NCBI GenBank assembly: GCA_963668605.1
Contig: OY764903.1
Location: 3,782,001 to 3,846,000, forward strand
DNA: 64,000 bases
From: G963668605 sp963668605
Lineage (GTDB): Bacteria > Acidobacteriota > Terriglobia > Bryobacterales > Bryobacteraceae
Direction of reading: 5' to 3'
Of this stretch, positions 17,180-26,023 are shown piece after piece. The notes under the pieces are model-generated. The model was given only the letters and a program-made list of their open reading frames with translations, was not told where the DNA came from and did not search any database. A program made the position numbers and the translations under genes. Within the stretch, counting starts at the first letter, position 1. Each line of letters opens with the position of its first letter.

Positions 17180-17194
17180 TACATCTACACGATA
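17174..17194. promoter_or_regulatory. Operator-like inverted repeat over the -10 box
   Basis: TATCGT (17174-17179) and ACGATA (17189-17194) are inverted repeats 9 nt apart; the left half is the -10 hexamer itself. The geometry suits a dimeric repressor of the LacI or GntR type. No regulator gene is adjacent. Confidence 0.4.
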
Positions 17195-17242
17195 TAGAGG
17201 GCAAGCAAAATCCAGTCTCCGCCAATCTGAACAGGACATCTT

Positions 17243-18388
17243 ATGCGGAATTCATTGACATTAATCGTCGCAGGCGCGCTGGCCGTATCGATGGCCAACG
17301 CCGAGGACCTTAGCCTCGCGCTGCTAAAGAACTATACCCAGGAGCGTATCTCTTCCTTTGACCGGACCGGCGGCAACGACGACGGCGGAAGGCAGAACCC
17401 GATTAAGCCAGGTGAAACCCGGACGATCGGAGACGTACAGGGCCCGGGCGTGGTCACACACATGTGGTTCACCATCGCCACTCCGGAGCACTATCACCTC
17501 AAGAAGATCGTTCTGCGTATGTACTGGGACGGCGAAACGCTGCCCGCCGTGGAAGCGCCGATCGGCGACTTCTTCGGGCTCGGGTTGGGTGAGTACTTCC
17601 TCTACGAATCGGGACCGCTGTCGGTCGGTTCGCAGAAGGCGCTCAACTGCTATTTTCCGATGCCTTTCCGGAAATCGGCGAAGATCACGGTGACGAATGA
17701 AGGCGCTCAGCCGATCGGGGCCTTCTATTACAACATCGATTGGCAGAAGCACCGCAGTCTGCCCGCCGACGCCGCCTACTTTTACGCCGAGTACCGGCAA
17801 GCCGTTCCGACCCCCGGCTGGACCTCCGACTGGAAGCTGAACTCCGACCCGGCAGTAGACCGGAAGCCCAACCTTGATGGCGCGGCCAACTACGTCATCC
17901 TCGAGACTGAGGGAAAGGGGCATTACGTCGGGGTGACTCACAGTATCCTTCAGAACCAGGGCGACTGGTGGGGCGAAGGCGACGAGATGATGTTCATCGA
18001 CGACCGCTCCAAACCAAAGATCACAGGTACGGGATCGGAAGACTATTATCTCGGCGCCTGGTGCTACGGCGGCTGCGGTATCTCGCCGTTCGGCACGTCC
18101 TATCCGAAGTTCGCCTATCAGCGTTCCGGCAATCCCGTGAACGGTGGGGACAATCGCGGATCGAAATGGATGGTATATCGCTTCCACACGGATTCGCCGG
18201 TCCCTTTCGAGAAGTACTTCAAGATGACCATCGAGCATGGCCACGCCAACCACCGTTCGGACAACTTCTACACGGTGGCCTACTGGTATCAACAAGGACC
18301 GCACCGCCTTCGGAAGCCGCTGCCGCCTGTCGCCGAGCGCCTGCCGCGCATGGTGAACGTGGATGGACCAACCGTGGGCAAACCGTAA
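17243..18388 (+). CDS. DUF2961 protein, glycoside hydrolase family 172 type
   Basis: 381 residues. Signal peptide of 20 residues ending ANA. Mature part matches DUF2961: RISSFDRTGGNDDGG near 35, GPGVVTHMWFTIATPE, YWDGETLPAVEAPIGDFFGL, and ITGTGSEDYYLGAWCYGG, the last containing the acidic residues typical of GH172. GH172 members act on alpha-fructofuranosides or arabinofuranosides; the exact substrate here is not known. SD CAGGA about 8 nt before ATG. First gene of a module with the receptor 36 nt downstream, suggesting that released sugar is taken up by that receptor. Confidence 0.88.
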   Translation: MRNSLTLIVAGALAVSMANAEDLSLALLKNYTQERISSFDRTGGNDDGGRQNPIKPGETRTIGDVQGPGVVTHMWFTIATPEHYHLKKIVLRMYWDGETLPAVEAPIGDFFGLGLGEYFLYESGPLSVGSQKALNCYFPMPFRKSAKITVTNEGAQPIGAFYYNIDWQKHRSLPADAAYFYAEYRQAVPTPGWTSDWKLNSDPAVDRKPNLDGAANYVILETEGKGHYVGVTHSILQNQGDWWGEGDEMMFIDDRSKPKITGTGSEDYYLGAWCYGGCGISPFGTSYPKFAYQRSGNPVNGGDNRGSKWMVYRFHTDSPVPFEKYFKMTIEHGHANHRSDNFYTVAYWYQQGPHRLRKPLPPVAERLPRMVNVDGPTVGKP

Positions 18389-18424
18389 CAGGACCGGACA
18401 CACCGGGATAGTTAAGGAGATTCC

Positions 18425-21400
18425 ATGAATCGCTTTTGTGTGAATTTCTTCATCATAACTGTCGTCTGCCTGACGCTTAATGCCCAGTCGGACCGCGGCA
18501 CCATCAAAGGTCTGGTCGTCGACGCCCAGGGGTTGGCGGCTCCAAATGCGAAATTGACGCTGCTCAATTCCGCTACCGGAGTGCGCTGGGAAGCCGCTTC
18601 GGATACGACCGGCGGCTTCCTGTTTTCCGCTCTCCCGGTAGGCCGTTACGAGGTCACCTGCAAACTTGCCGGATTCAAGACCTTCACCGAAACAGGCGTA
18701 GCGGTGGAAGTAGGAAGCACTACATCGCTCACCGCGACCCTCGAACCAGGCGAGATTGTCGAGACGATCACCGTGGAAGCGCGCGGTTCGACTCTCGACA
18801 GGGAGACCTCCGACATCGGCACGGCGGTTTCCCGCACCCAAATCATGGACCTCCCCGTCCCGCTCACCGGCAGCATGCGCAACCCGCTCAATTTCGTGAT
18901 CCTCACGCCGGGCGTCAGCGGCTCCATCCCGCGCGATGTGCCCGACCTGCGCCTGAATGTCAGCGGCACTCCCAGCGCATCCACCGACGTTTTCATCGAT
19001 GGCGTGCCGATCGCCGACACGAACGCAACCGGAGCCACCGGCTCGAATCACCCGTCGCTCGAAGCCATCGGCGAATTCAAGATCTCCAACAACTCCTTCG
19101 CCGCCCAGCACGGCTTGGCTTCCAGCATTGTCTCCTTCACCATCCGCTCCGGAACCAACCAACTGCACGCCAGCGCTTTTGAGTTTCTCCAGAACGACAA
19201 GCTCAACGCGCTTGATTTCCCCACCAAGACGCGCGGCGGAGTCAAGGCGCCCCTCAAACAGAACGAATACGGCTTCACCGCCGGCGGCCCGGTTCTCATT
19301 CCCAAGCTCTACAACGGCCGCGACCATACCTTCTTCTTCGTCAGCTACACCTGGTTTCGCTACCGCCCCAGTTCCAATAACCTGAATCTCACCACATTCC
19401 CCAACCGTTTTCGCCAGGGCGATTTCTCGCAGCTGCTCTCCAACCAACTCTCCGCACCCGACCCCACTAACCCCTCCCAGCGGCTTCCAGTCTTCGATGC
19501 CGCCGGCCGCCCCGTCGTCACCGGCGCCATCTACGATCCCACCACCTCCCACAGCGTCACCGGACCCGACGGCCGATCCTACCCGGTCCGCGATCCCTTC
19601 GCCGGCAACATCATCCCCGCAAGCTACCCTGGCCTCAGCGCCGTCGCCAAGAAGGTCCTCGCCAGCTTTCCGCAGGCTTCTAGCGACGCGCTCTTCAACA
19701 ACTTCTCCCGCCAGACATCCTCGACGGTGGATGAGGAGCGCTTCGTCGCCAAGATCGATCACGCCCTCAGCCAGCGCCAGAATCTCTCCGGCAGCGTCTC
19801 GCTCGGCGGCAGCCTCACCCGGAACATCGGCACGCTCAATCTGCTCGATGCCACTAAGAGCGACTCCCCTTCCATCCAGGCGCGCCTCGCCCACAACTTC
19901 ACGATCTCGCCGCACATGGTCAACTCTCTGACTTTCGGCTTCCTCCGCGACACGTTCAACAACGTCCCCGTCCAGCCCGGTCCGAGCTTCGAGTCCCTCG
20001 GCATCTCCGGCATCTCCCTGCCGCCCGGCTCGCCGTATCCCTCCATTCAGATTCGCAACCTGAATGCCATCGGTACCGAAACGTATTCCATCGTCGCCCA
20101 GAACCGTTTCATCGTGAACGACAGCGTCACCTGGAATCGCGGCGGCCACAACATCAAAATCGGCGGCGAAGTGCGCCGGCTCCAACGCAACGAAATCGCG
20201 AACAACGCCGGCCGTTTCGTATTTGAGCCGACGCAGACCGCACTGAACGGCACCGGTTTCGTCAACACCTCCCAAGGTCCCCGCACCGTGTCCATCCCCG
20301 CTGGTACCGGCTCCGCCGCGGCCAGCTTTTTGTTTGGCGCTATGGATTTCTCGCGCGTTGTCCTCGGTTACACGACCGCCGGATATCGCTGGCTCACCAC
20401 CTCCGGCTACATCCAGGACGACTGGAAAGTCACCCGCAGCCTCACCTTGAATCTCGGCCTTCGCTACGACTTCTCCATACCGCGCACCGAAGTGCTCGGC
20501 CGCGTCTCCACCCTCGACATCTCGATGCCCAATCCCTCCGCCGGCAATGTAGCCGGAGCCTACTCGTTCTATGGCAGCGGACCCGGCCGCAATGGGAAAG
20601 CGCGCATCGGGGATATCGACTGGAAGACGTTCCAGCCCCGGATCGGCCTGGCCTGGTCGCCGTTGCAAAGAACCGTGATCCGCTCGAGCTTCGCCGTGGC
20701 CCGTCCACTCGGCAACGATAATCTCACCAACGGCATCGGCAGCGGCCTATACTCGAATGGCTTCAACGGCCTCGCCACCGTCAACCGTCCCGGCGATGTG
20801 CTCGGCTCACCCGCCTACTTCTGGGATCGGCCCTTCCCCGGCTTCACGCCTCCCCCCACCATTGATCCCGGCCTGCTGGTCGGCAACGTCAATCCCGCGC
20901 TCATTTACTCGGAAGCCGGCAAGATGCCCACGCAGATCAACTGGGCTTTTGAGATTCAGCATGAGATCAAGGGCGGATTTCAGGCCACCGCCGCCTACGT
21001 CGGCACCCACATCTATCACCTCGGCCTCTGGCGTAAGCCTAACCAGGTTTCCGTCGCCGCCTCCGAACAGTTCCGGAGCGCCGCGCAAGCCGCCGGCATG
21101 CCTCTGAACGAGTACTTGAATCTGCGCATCGACGATCCGCGCGTGGTCGCCTCCGGCGCTCGTCCTCCGTTCCCCACTTTTGTCCAACTGTTCGGCGCCG
21201 GCGCCACGCTAGCACAGGCCATCCGCCCCTTCCCACAGTACGGCAATATCGACAACCTGCAGGTACCCATGGGCAGCACCTCGTATAACGGCCTGCAGAC
21301 GAAATTGCAAAAGCGCTTCTCCGCCGGACTCACCTTGCTCGCGTCTTACACGTACTCCAAAACCATCGGCGACGTCGACTCCTTCATCGGCGTCGACGCG

Positions 21401-22141
21401 GGCGCCCAAAACGCCCGATTTGGCCGCTCTTTCCAGCAGGATTACTACAACAACGCCGGCGAGCGCTCCGTCACAAGTTCCGACATCCCGCACGTGCTCA
21501 CCCTGAGCTACGCCTATGAACTGCCTTTCGGCCCAGGCAAACACTTTCTGCCGCAACGCGGCGTCGTGGGCAAGATCGTTGGCGGCTGGCAGGTGAGCGC
21601 CATCCATCTCTACCAGAGCGGTCGGCCACTGTTTATGGAGTACGACACCGCCGGCTCGTCCAATCCCTACCGTGCCAACGATGGGTTCAGCTTCCGGGCC
21701 AACGTCGTACCCGGCGTGCCGGTGATGAATCCGAATTGGGATCGCCGCTGTTCCGGCCCGCTCCCCGCTACCGCCGGCCGCTCCTCCTGCCAGTTCTACA
21801 TCAACCCGGAGGCCTTCGTTGCGCCACCCACCGGAGAGTTCGGCAACAGCGCCAAGTTCCTCGCCAACCTCCGCGGGCAGCCTTACTTCAACGAGGATCT
21901 CTCCGTCTCCAAGCGCACCCGCATCACCGAAAAAGTCACCTTGCAGTTCCGGGCCAACGCCTTCAATGTGTTCAATCGAGTGGTGCTCGGTACCGGTGGC
22001 GCCAGTATGACGATCTTCAACAATGCCCCACGCGACCTTTCGGCCGCCTCGCTGGCGACCTCCAATACCCCATTTGGCATTCTCACCGCGCAACAGAACG
22101 GACCGCGCCGGATGCAGTTCGGCCTGAAGCTGGAGTTTTGA
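18425..22141 (+). CDS. TonB-dependent receptor, Oar-like, with carboxypeptidase-regulatory domain (2)
   Basis: 1238 residues. Signal peptide (FFIITVVCLTLNAQ), carboxypeptidase-regulatory domain (GTIKGLVVDAQGLAAPNAKL, about 25-110), plug (IMDLPVPLTGSMRNPLNFVI; FKISNNSFAAQHG) and barrel with repeated NITFGFLRD-like strands, ending LKLEF with terminal Phe. Placed between the GH172 gene and a Tat-signal protein; stop and next start are 1 nt apart, so the three are probably one transcript. SD AAGGAG at about 6 nt. Likely an outer-membrane importer for a product of the GH172 enzyme, by context only. Confidence 0.9.
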   Translation: MNRFCVNFFIITVVCLTLNAQSDRGTIKGLVVDAQGLAAPNAKLTLLNSATGVRWEAASDTTGGFLFSALPVGRYEVTCKLAGFKTFTETGVAVEVGSTTSLTATLEPGEIVETITVEARGSTLDRETSDIGTAVSRTQIMDLPVPLTGSMRNPLNFVILTPGVSGSIPRDVPDLRLNVSGTPSASTDVFIDGVPIADTNATGATGSNHPSLEAIGEFKISNNSFAAQHGLASSIVSFTIRSGTNQLHASAFEFLQNDKLNALDFPTKTRGGVKAPLKQNEYGFTAGGPVLIPKLYNGRDHTFFFVSYTWFRYRPSSNNLNLTTFPNRFRQGDFSQLLSNQLSAPDPTNPSQRLPVFDAAGRPVVTGAIYDPTTSHSVTGPDGRSYPVRDPFAGNIIPASYPGLSAVAKKVLASFPQASSDALFNNFSRQTSSTVDEERFVAKIDHALSQRQNLSGSVSLGGSLTRNIGTLNLLDATKSDSPSIQARLAHNFTISPHMVNSLTFGFLRDTFNNVPVQPGPSFESLGISGISLPPGSPYPSIQIRNLNAIGTETYSIVAQNRFIVNDSVTWNRGGHNIKIGGEVRRLQRNEIANNAGRFVFEPTQTALNGTGFVNTSQGPRTVSIPAGTGSAAASFLFGAMDFSRVVLGYTTAGYRWLTTSGYIQDDWKVTRSLTLNLGLRYDFSIPRTEVLGRVSTLDISMPNPSAGNVAGAYSFYGSGPGRNGKARIGDIDWKTFQPRIGLAWSPLQRTVIRSSFAVARPLGNDNLTNGIGSGLYSNGFNGLATVNRPGDVLGSPAYFWDRPFPGFTPPPTIDPGLLVGNVNPALIYSEAGKMPTQINWAFEIQHEIKGGFQATAAYVGTHIYHLGLWRKPNQVSVAASEQFRSAAQAAGMPLNEYLNLRIDDPRVVASGARPPFPTFVQLFGAGATLAQAIRPFPQYGNIDNLQVPMGSTSYNGLQTKLQKRFSAGLTLLASYTYSKTIGDVDSFIGVDAGAQNARFGRSFQQDYYNNAGERSVTSSDIPHVLTLSYAYELPFGPGKHFLPQRGVVGKIVGGWQVSAIHLYQSGRPLFMEYDTAGSSNPYRANDGFSFRANVVPGVPVMNPNWDRRCSGPLPATAGRSSCQFYINPEAFVAPPTGEFGNSAKFLANLRGQPYFNEDLSVSKRTRITEKVTLQFRANAFNVFNRVVLGTGGASMTIFNNAPRDLSAASLATSNTPFGILTAQQNGPRRMQFGLKLEF

Positions 22142-22142
22142 T

Positions 22143-23174
22143 ATGCGCCGGAGAAGCTTCCTCGGCGCCGGTCTCGCGCTGTGCGCCGCTCCGCGTTTGC
22201 GGGCGCAGGGCGGGAGCTGGGTACGCCCGGCCTCTCCCTCCGAGCCTCTTATCTGGGGGCGCACGGACGGTGTTGTATTCGGGTTGGCCTCCAGCGGAGG
22301 AATGCCCGGCCCGCGCGGCCTGATCCGGACCGGAATCTGGAACGCCGCGTCGGGCAAGGCGGAATTGATCAACTTTGTTGCGGTGGAACCGGTCACCCTG
22401 GGCGCAGGCTCGCGGCAATCCCGGATGGGGTTCAGCGAGATGGAGAAAAGCGAGACCGACGGCTTGCAGGGAAAGCAGTTCACCGCCGCCGGCTGGCAGG
22501 GCACGTTTGAAACTCTGCCTGCACTTCCGGTTCCCGTGGAGCGTCTCAGCGTTCGCATCGATGTCGAGCCCTTCACCGCCAATGGCGCTCACGTGTATGT
22601 GGTCGCCCGCATGACGTCGGACCGGCCGCGAGAGGTTGCCTTCAGCGTCCATCACCAGGAGAATTCGGCGGGCATCGAGGAGTTGACCTTGAGCGCCACC
22701 ATGGGGAACTACGCGCGATTGCGGTGGCTCTGGCTCAAGGACAGGCTGGTGGAAAGCCTGAAACTCTACGACGGCTACGCCGGCACGGGATTCATCGACA
22801 AGGAGAATTACCCACTCGAGGAAATGCTCCGCTACGGTGACGGTGACGCGCTGGTTCTGGCGACCACGAACGAGCGGAATCCGGCGGCGGTCACGATTCC
22901 GGAGCGCCCCTTCTGGACCTACCGATCGGCCAAGCTGACCCAATACTGGCGCGTTCCGGCCCACGACATCCAGCCCGACCTGCGAGTGAAGGTGAACGGC
23001 CGCGGCTGTTACTGGAACTCGGAGATCCGAATTCCGGGCGGCTCGGCATTCGAAAACTTTGAAGTCCGGCAGCGCTATGTGCCGGGACAAGTCTTCTGTT
23101 TCGGCCTGGCGCCGCTTGAACCGTGGGAAATGCGCCCGCCGATCCCCCGGCTGCCGGCGCGGCCGGAGAACTAG
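22143..23174 (+). CDS. Tat-signal protein of unknown function in the GH172 module
   Basis: 343 residues. N-terminus MRRRSFLGAGLALCAAPRLR is a twin-arginine signal (RRRSFLG). The rest is predicted beta-rich: GRTDGVVFGLASSGGMPGPR, GKAELINFVAVEPV, VERLSVRIDVEPFTANGAHV, LRWLWLKDRLVESLKLYDGY, RPFWTYRSAKLTQYW. I do not recognise a named domain. Several Trp/Tyr-rich strands would suit a carbohydrate-binding or beta-sandwich enzyme. It begins 1 nt after the receptor stop, so translational coupling is likely. Downstream is phage-derived debris. Confidence 0.75.
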   Translation: MRRRSFLGAGLALCAAPRLRAQGGSWVRPASPSEPLIWGRTDGVVFGLASSGGMPGPRGLIRTGIWNAASGKAELINFVAVEPVTLGAGSRQSRMGFSEMEKSETDGLQGKQFTAAGWQGTFETLPALPVPVERLSVRIDVEPFTANGAHVYVVARMTSDRPREVAFSVHHQENSAGIEELTLSATMGNYARLRWLWLKDRLVESLKLYDGYAGTGFIDKENYPLEEMLRYGDGDALVLATTNERNPAAVTIPERPFWTYRSAKLTQYWRVPAHDIQPDLRVKVNGRGCYWNSEIRIPGGSAFENFEVRQRYVPGQVFCFGLAPLEPWEMRPPIPRLPARPEN

Positions 23175-23289
23175 TGGAATTCGGTTTGAAGCCGGTCATG
23201 CTGCGGATGTTCCGCACGATGGCGGCGTTCTTGCAAGTCGGGGCATCACGCCCCGGTGGCCAGGGAGCACCCAGACCCGTGGCATCCAC

Positions 23290-23448
23290 CGCCAGTTACT
23301 GATTTCGGCCGGATTGCAGGCAGGGCCGGATTTCCTGCGGGAACTGGAGGACATGGAAGTGAAAATCAGCGCGGCCGGCAGGGAGAGCTACGGAGCGATG
23401 CGCGCGGGAACGCATGACGACCTGGTGCTGGCGGTAGCGCTGGCGTGA
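23290..23448 (+). pseudogene. C-terminal fragment of a phage terminase large subunit
   Basis: The forward frame reads LLISAGLQAGPDFLRELEDM then EVKISAAGRESYGAMRAGTH and DDLVLAVALA before TGA 23446-23448. The 'rEL..f.vkis..G...yga.r.g.HDDLVlAvAla' block is the end of the RNase-H nuclease domain of terminase-like proteins, with the HDD metal-ligand motif. About 50 codons survive. 23175-23289 and 23449-23601 hold no gene; the minus strand at 23260-23289 reads VDATGLGAP, reminiscent of an upstream terminase motif in inverted orientation. Confidence 0.5.
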
Positions 23449-23601
23449 TAGGCGATGGTGCGCAAACACGCGCCGTTTGGCTGGCAGTCGACCCGGCTGT
23501 ATTGGTCAAGTGCCCAACATGAGACGCGTCGCGACCGGCTGGACACTGGATAAGGTGAGAATTTTCGCCGCACGGCGCACCAAGTCTCAGGAGGTTTTCG
23601 T

Positions 23602-24060
23602 ATGAACCAGAACTATGCGGATCCGTCGCAGGCCATCGACCTGAGTTGTTTCGATGAGGAGTACAGCCGTGTGGGTGGTGGCGACGAAGCGCCAGGGGCG
23701 GAAATTCCCGATGGCGAGTACAGCACAATCATCGAGGAAGTTCGCCTGAAAGAATCGAGCCATAGCTCGAATCCAATGCTGGTGTGGACCTTGCGCATCC
23801 AGGGATCGAACTGCAACCGGCAGATTCTACACAAGAATCGCGTCATCATGGACCGGACCTTGGCGTGGCTGAAGGAGGATTTGCAGAAGTGTGGCATCAG
23901 CCTGACGCGGCTCTCCAGCCTTCCGGAACGTCTGGAAGAAATGCGGGGCCTCCCCATCCCGGTTCTGAAGCAGACCAAGGATGGGAGAACCAATGTCTAC
24001 TTCCGGTGGAAAAGCGGCGGCCCGCGCAAACCCGCAGCCGATGACGATCTGCCGTTCTAG
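23602..24060 (+). CDS. DUF669-like phage-derived protein with SSB-type C-terminus
   Basis: 152 residues, SD AGGAGG 7 nt upstream. The region EIPDGEYSTIIEEVRLKESS, NPMLVWTLRIQGSNCNRQIL, MDRTLAWLKEDLQKCGI and FRWKSGG follows the DUF669 pattern found in phage recombination/replication modules. The chain ends DDDLPF, very like the acidic tip with which single-stranded-DNA-binding proteins recruit partners. No phage structural genes lie nearby apart from the terminase fragment, so this may be a leftover or a captured gene. Function inferred: ssDNA binding or annealing partner. Confidence 0.65.
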   Translation: MNQNYADPSQAIDLSCFDEEYSRVGGGDEAPGAEIPDGEYSTIIEEVRLKESSHSSNPMLVWTLRIQGSNCNRQILHKNRVIMDRTLAWLKEDLQKCGISLTRLSSLPERLEEMRGLPIPVLKQTKDGRTNVYFRWKSGGPRKPAADDDLPF

Positions 24061-24168
24061 GTCTTTGACCGGGTGATGATGTTGCTTTCATGTGGGACAG
24101 GATGGAATCCTGGCAACCCGCCCGGAGCGGCAGTGGGGCAACGGCAGACGTGCAAACGATCACTCCGC

Positions 24169-24197
24169 TTACGATCTGGTTTCAGGTTCGCTATACT
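24169..24197 (+). promoter_or_regulatory. Possible promoter for yceD-rpmF-plsX
   Basis: TATACT at 24192-24197 with TTACGA 17 nt upstream (24169-24174), about 40 nt before the GTG start of yceD. The -10 is good, the -35 weak. The stretch 24061-24168 otherwise contains a small hairpin (CAGGAT-GGA-ATCCTG). Confidence 0.45.
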
Positions 24198-24235
24198 GTA
24201 GTTTATTGCCCCAGCGCAGTAATGAGGTGGTGTGT

Positions 24236-24766
24236 GTGTATCTAAGCGTCAGGGAGATGGAAACGCGGACGCTCAGGTTTGACCTGACGTTCCAACCGGG
24301 TGAAATTGATTACCTCGACGCAAAGATCCGGCAGGAGACTCCGCTCCACGTTGCCGGTTCCGCCGAACTGCTGGGGGAGACGCAGGTGATCCGTGTTCAA
24401 GGGCGTGTTTCGGTGCGCATGATGGCGGAATGTGACCGCTGTTTGGAAGCCGCGCCGTACGCCATCGAACACGAGATGGATCTTTTCTACTACCCCGCTC
24501 CGCTCATGGGAGAGGAAAAGGAAGAGGCCCTCGACACCGGCGCGACCGTGATCGCGATGTACGAAGGTGGCGGCCTGGAACTGGAAGAGATCCTGCGGGA
24601 ACAGGTTTTGCTCGCGCTGCCGATGCGGCGGACGTGCCGCGAAGACTGCAAAGGCATCTGCCCCGTTTGTGGGCAGAACCGGAACCAGTCCGAATGCGAC
24701 TGCGAGACAAAGCCCGGCGATGACCGCTGGGCCGCTTTGAAGAATTTGAATACGACCAGATCTTGA
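24236..24766 (+). CDS. yceD: YceD family protein (DUF177)
   Basis: 176 residues from GTG 24236, chosen because GAGGTGG lies 5 nt upstream and family members begin near this LSVRE(M)E segment; the frame is open upstream. Landmarks are FDLTFQPGEIDYLD, a central VRMMAECDRCLEAAPY and the C-terminal zinc-like cluster CREDCKGICPVCGQN followed by CDC. YceD sits beside rpmF in most bacteria and affects 23S rRNA maturation or stability in several of them. It is 15 nt upstream of rpmF, and plsX follows. Confidence 0.9.
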   Translation: MYLSVREMETRTLRFDLTFQPGEIDYLDAKIRQETPLHVAGSAELLGETQVIRVQGRVSVRMMAECDRCLEAAPYAIEHEMDLFYYPAPLMGEEKEEALDTGATVIAMYEGGGLELEEILREQVLLALPMRRTCREDCKGICPVCGQNRNQSECDCETKPGDDRWAALKNLNTTRS

Positions 24767-24781
24767 TCTAAGGAATCAGCA

Positions 24782-24964
24782 ATGCCAAATCCGAAACGCA
24801 GACACTCCAAGCGGCGCACTTCAGCGCGACGCACCCACGACTCCCTGAAGCCTTCCGGTCTGTCCGAGTGCCCGAATTGCCACGAACCGAAAGTGCCCCA
24901 CCGTGTTTGCCCGCACTGCGGAAAATACAAGGGCCGCGAAGTTGTCGAAGTTGCCGAAGAGTAA
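24782..24964 (+). CDS. rpmF: 50S ribosomal protein L32
   Basis: 60 residues, standard length. MPNPKRRHSKRRTSARRTHD is the conserved basic N-terminus; the zinc ribbon is CPNC then CPHC in ECPNCHEPKVPHRVCPHCGK. The full set of four cysteines marks the C+ form, which holds zinc. Order yceD-rpmF-plsX is the classic arrangement linking ribosome and lipid synthesis genes. Confidence 0.97.
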   Translation: MPNPKRRHSKRRTSARRTHDSLKPSGLSECPNCHEPKVPHRVCPHCGKYKGREVVEVAEE

Positions 24965-25000
24965 TGCGCTTTCAGCCCCAGGCGGTTCAAACTCCCTGAT

Positions 25001-26020
25001 ATGGTGACCATCGCTGTCGATGCCATGGGCGGGGATTACGCTCCCAAGAATGAAGTGGAGGGAGCGATCCGGGCCGCCAAGAGTCTCGGTGTGGGTGTAG
25101 TTCTGGTGGGTCGTTACGACGACGTCCATCGCGAACTCGACATGCATCCGGGCTGGAAAAGTCTACCCATCTCGATCCAGCACGCTAGCGAAGTGATCAC
25201 GATGGAGGACAGCGCCGCCAAAGCGATGCGGACCAAGAAGGATAGCTCCATCCGTGTGGCCTCCCGGTTAGTGCGCGACGGCATGGCGCAGGGCGTTGTC
25301 TCGGCCGGCAATACCGGCGCTGTTATGGCGACGGCGAAGACAGTGCAAGGCATGGTCAACGGCGTAGAGCGCCCGGCGTTGCTCTCGGCGTTTCCCACGC
25401 TAAAGGGTACGCCCGCCGTGATGGTCGATGTGGGCGCCAACGTGGATTGCTCGCCCCAGATGCTGGCCCAGTTTGCCGTGATGGGCAGCGTCTATTCGCG
25501 CGTCATCTTCCGTACCGTCAATCCGCGCGTCGGCTTGCTTTCGATCGGCGAAGAGGAGCACAAAGGCAACGAGTTAACACGTTCCGCCATGCCGCTGCTC
25601 AAGAGCCTGCCGATCAACTTCATCGGAAATGTGGAAGGCCGCGACGTGTACACTGGACACGCCGACGTGATCGTCTGCGACGGCTTCACCGGCAACGTCG
25701 CGCTGAAGGTCAGCGAAGGGCTGGTGGAAGTGATCCGGCACATGCTGCGCGAATCGCTCGAGTCCACCATGACGCGCAAGATCGGCTATGTGCTGTCCAA
25801 GAACGGATTCTCCGATTTCAAGAAGCGTGTCGATTACTCCGAGTTTGGCGGCGCACCTCTGCTTGGTGTGAGAGGCGTTTGTATTATTTGCCACGGCCGC
25901 TCGAACGTCAACGCGATCAAGAATGCGATTCGCGTGGCGGCAGAGTATGCTGGAGGCAATGTCAACCGGCGAATTGAGGAAGAGTTGGGCCGCTGGGCTA
26001 TGGCGGCGAAAGCGCAATAG
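25001..26020 (+). CDS. plsX: Phosphate acyltransferase PlsX
   Basis: 339 residues. Begins MVTIAVDAMGGDYAPKNEVE, the family hallmark, with VSAGNTGAVMATA, MVDVGANVDCSPQMLAQFA, LLSIGEEEHKGNEL, FIGNVEGRDVYTGHADVIVC and GAPLLGVRGVCIICHG. It converts acyl-ACP and phosphate to acyl-phosphate for PlsY in phospholipid synthesis, peripherally at the membrane. Third gene of the yceD-rpmF-plsX unit; no fab genes follow here, instead dsbD starts 3 nt after the stop. Confidence 0.97.
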   Translation: MVTIAVDAMGGDYAPKNEVEGAIRAAKSLGVGVVLVGRYDDVHRELDMHPGWKSLPISIQHASEVITMEDSAAKAMRTKKDSSIRVASRLVRDGMAQGVVSAGNTGAVMATAKTVQGMVNGVERPALLSAFPTLKGTPAVMVDVGANVDCSPQMLAQFAVMGSVYSRVIFRTVNPRVGLLSIGEEEHKGNELTRSAMPLLKSLPINFIGNVEGRDVYTGHADVIVCDGFTGNVALKVSEGLVEVIRHMLRESLESTMTRKIGYVLSKNGFSDFKKRVDYSEFGGAPLLGVRGVCIICHGRSNVNAIKNAIRVAAEYAGGNVNRRIEEELGRWAMAAKAQ

Positions 26021-26023
26021 ACA

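Noticed and set aside
17324..20668. Minus-strand open frame of 1114 codons opposite the GH172 and receptor genes
   Set aside because: Antisense shadow of well-supported genes with signal peptides and family motifs; no motif in the shadow.
23241..23289. Inverted terminase motif VDATGLGAP on the minus strand
   Set aside because: Too short to distinguish from chance, although a local inversion in the terminase relic is possible.
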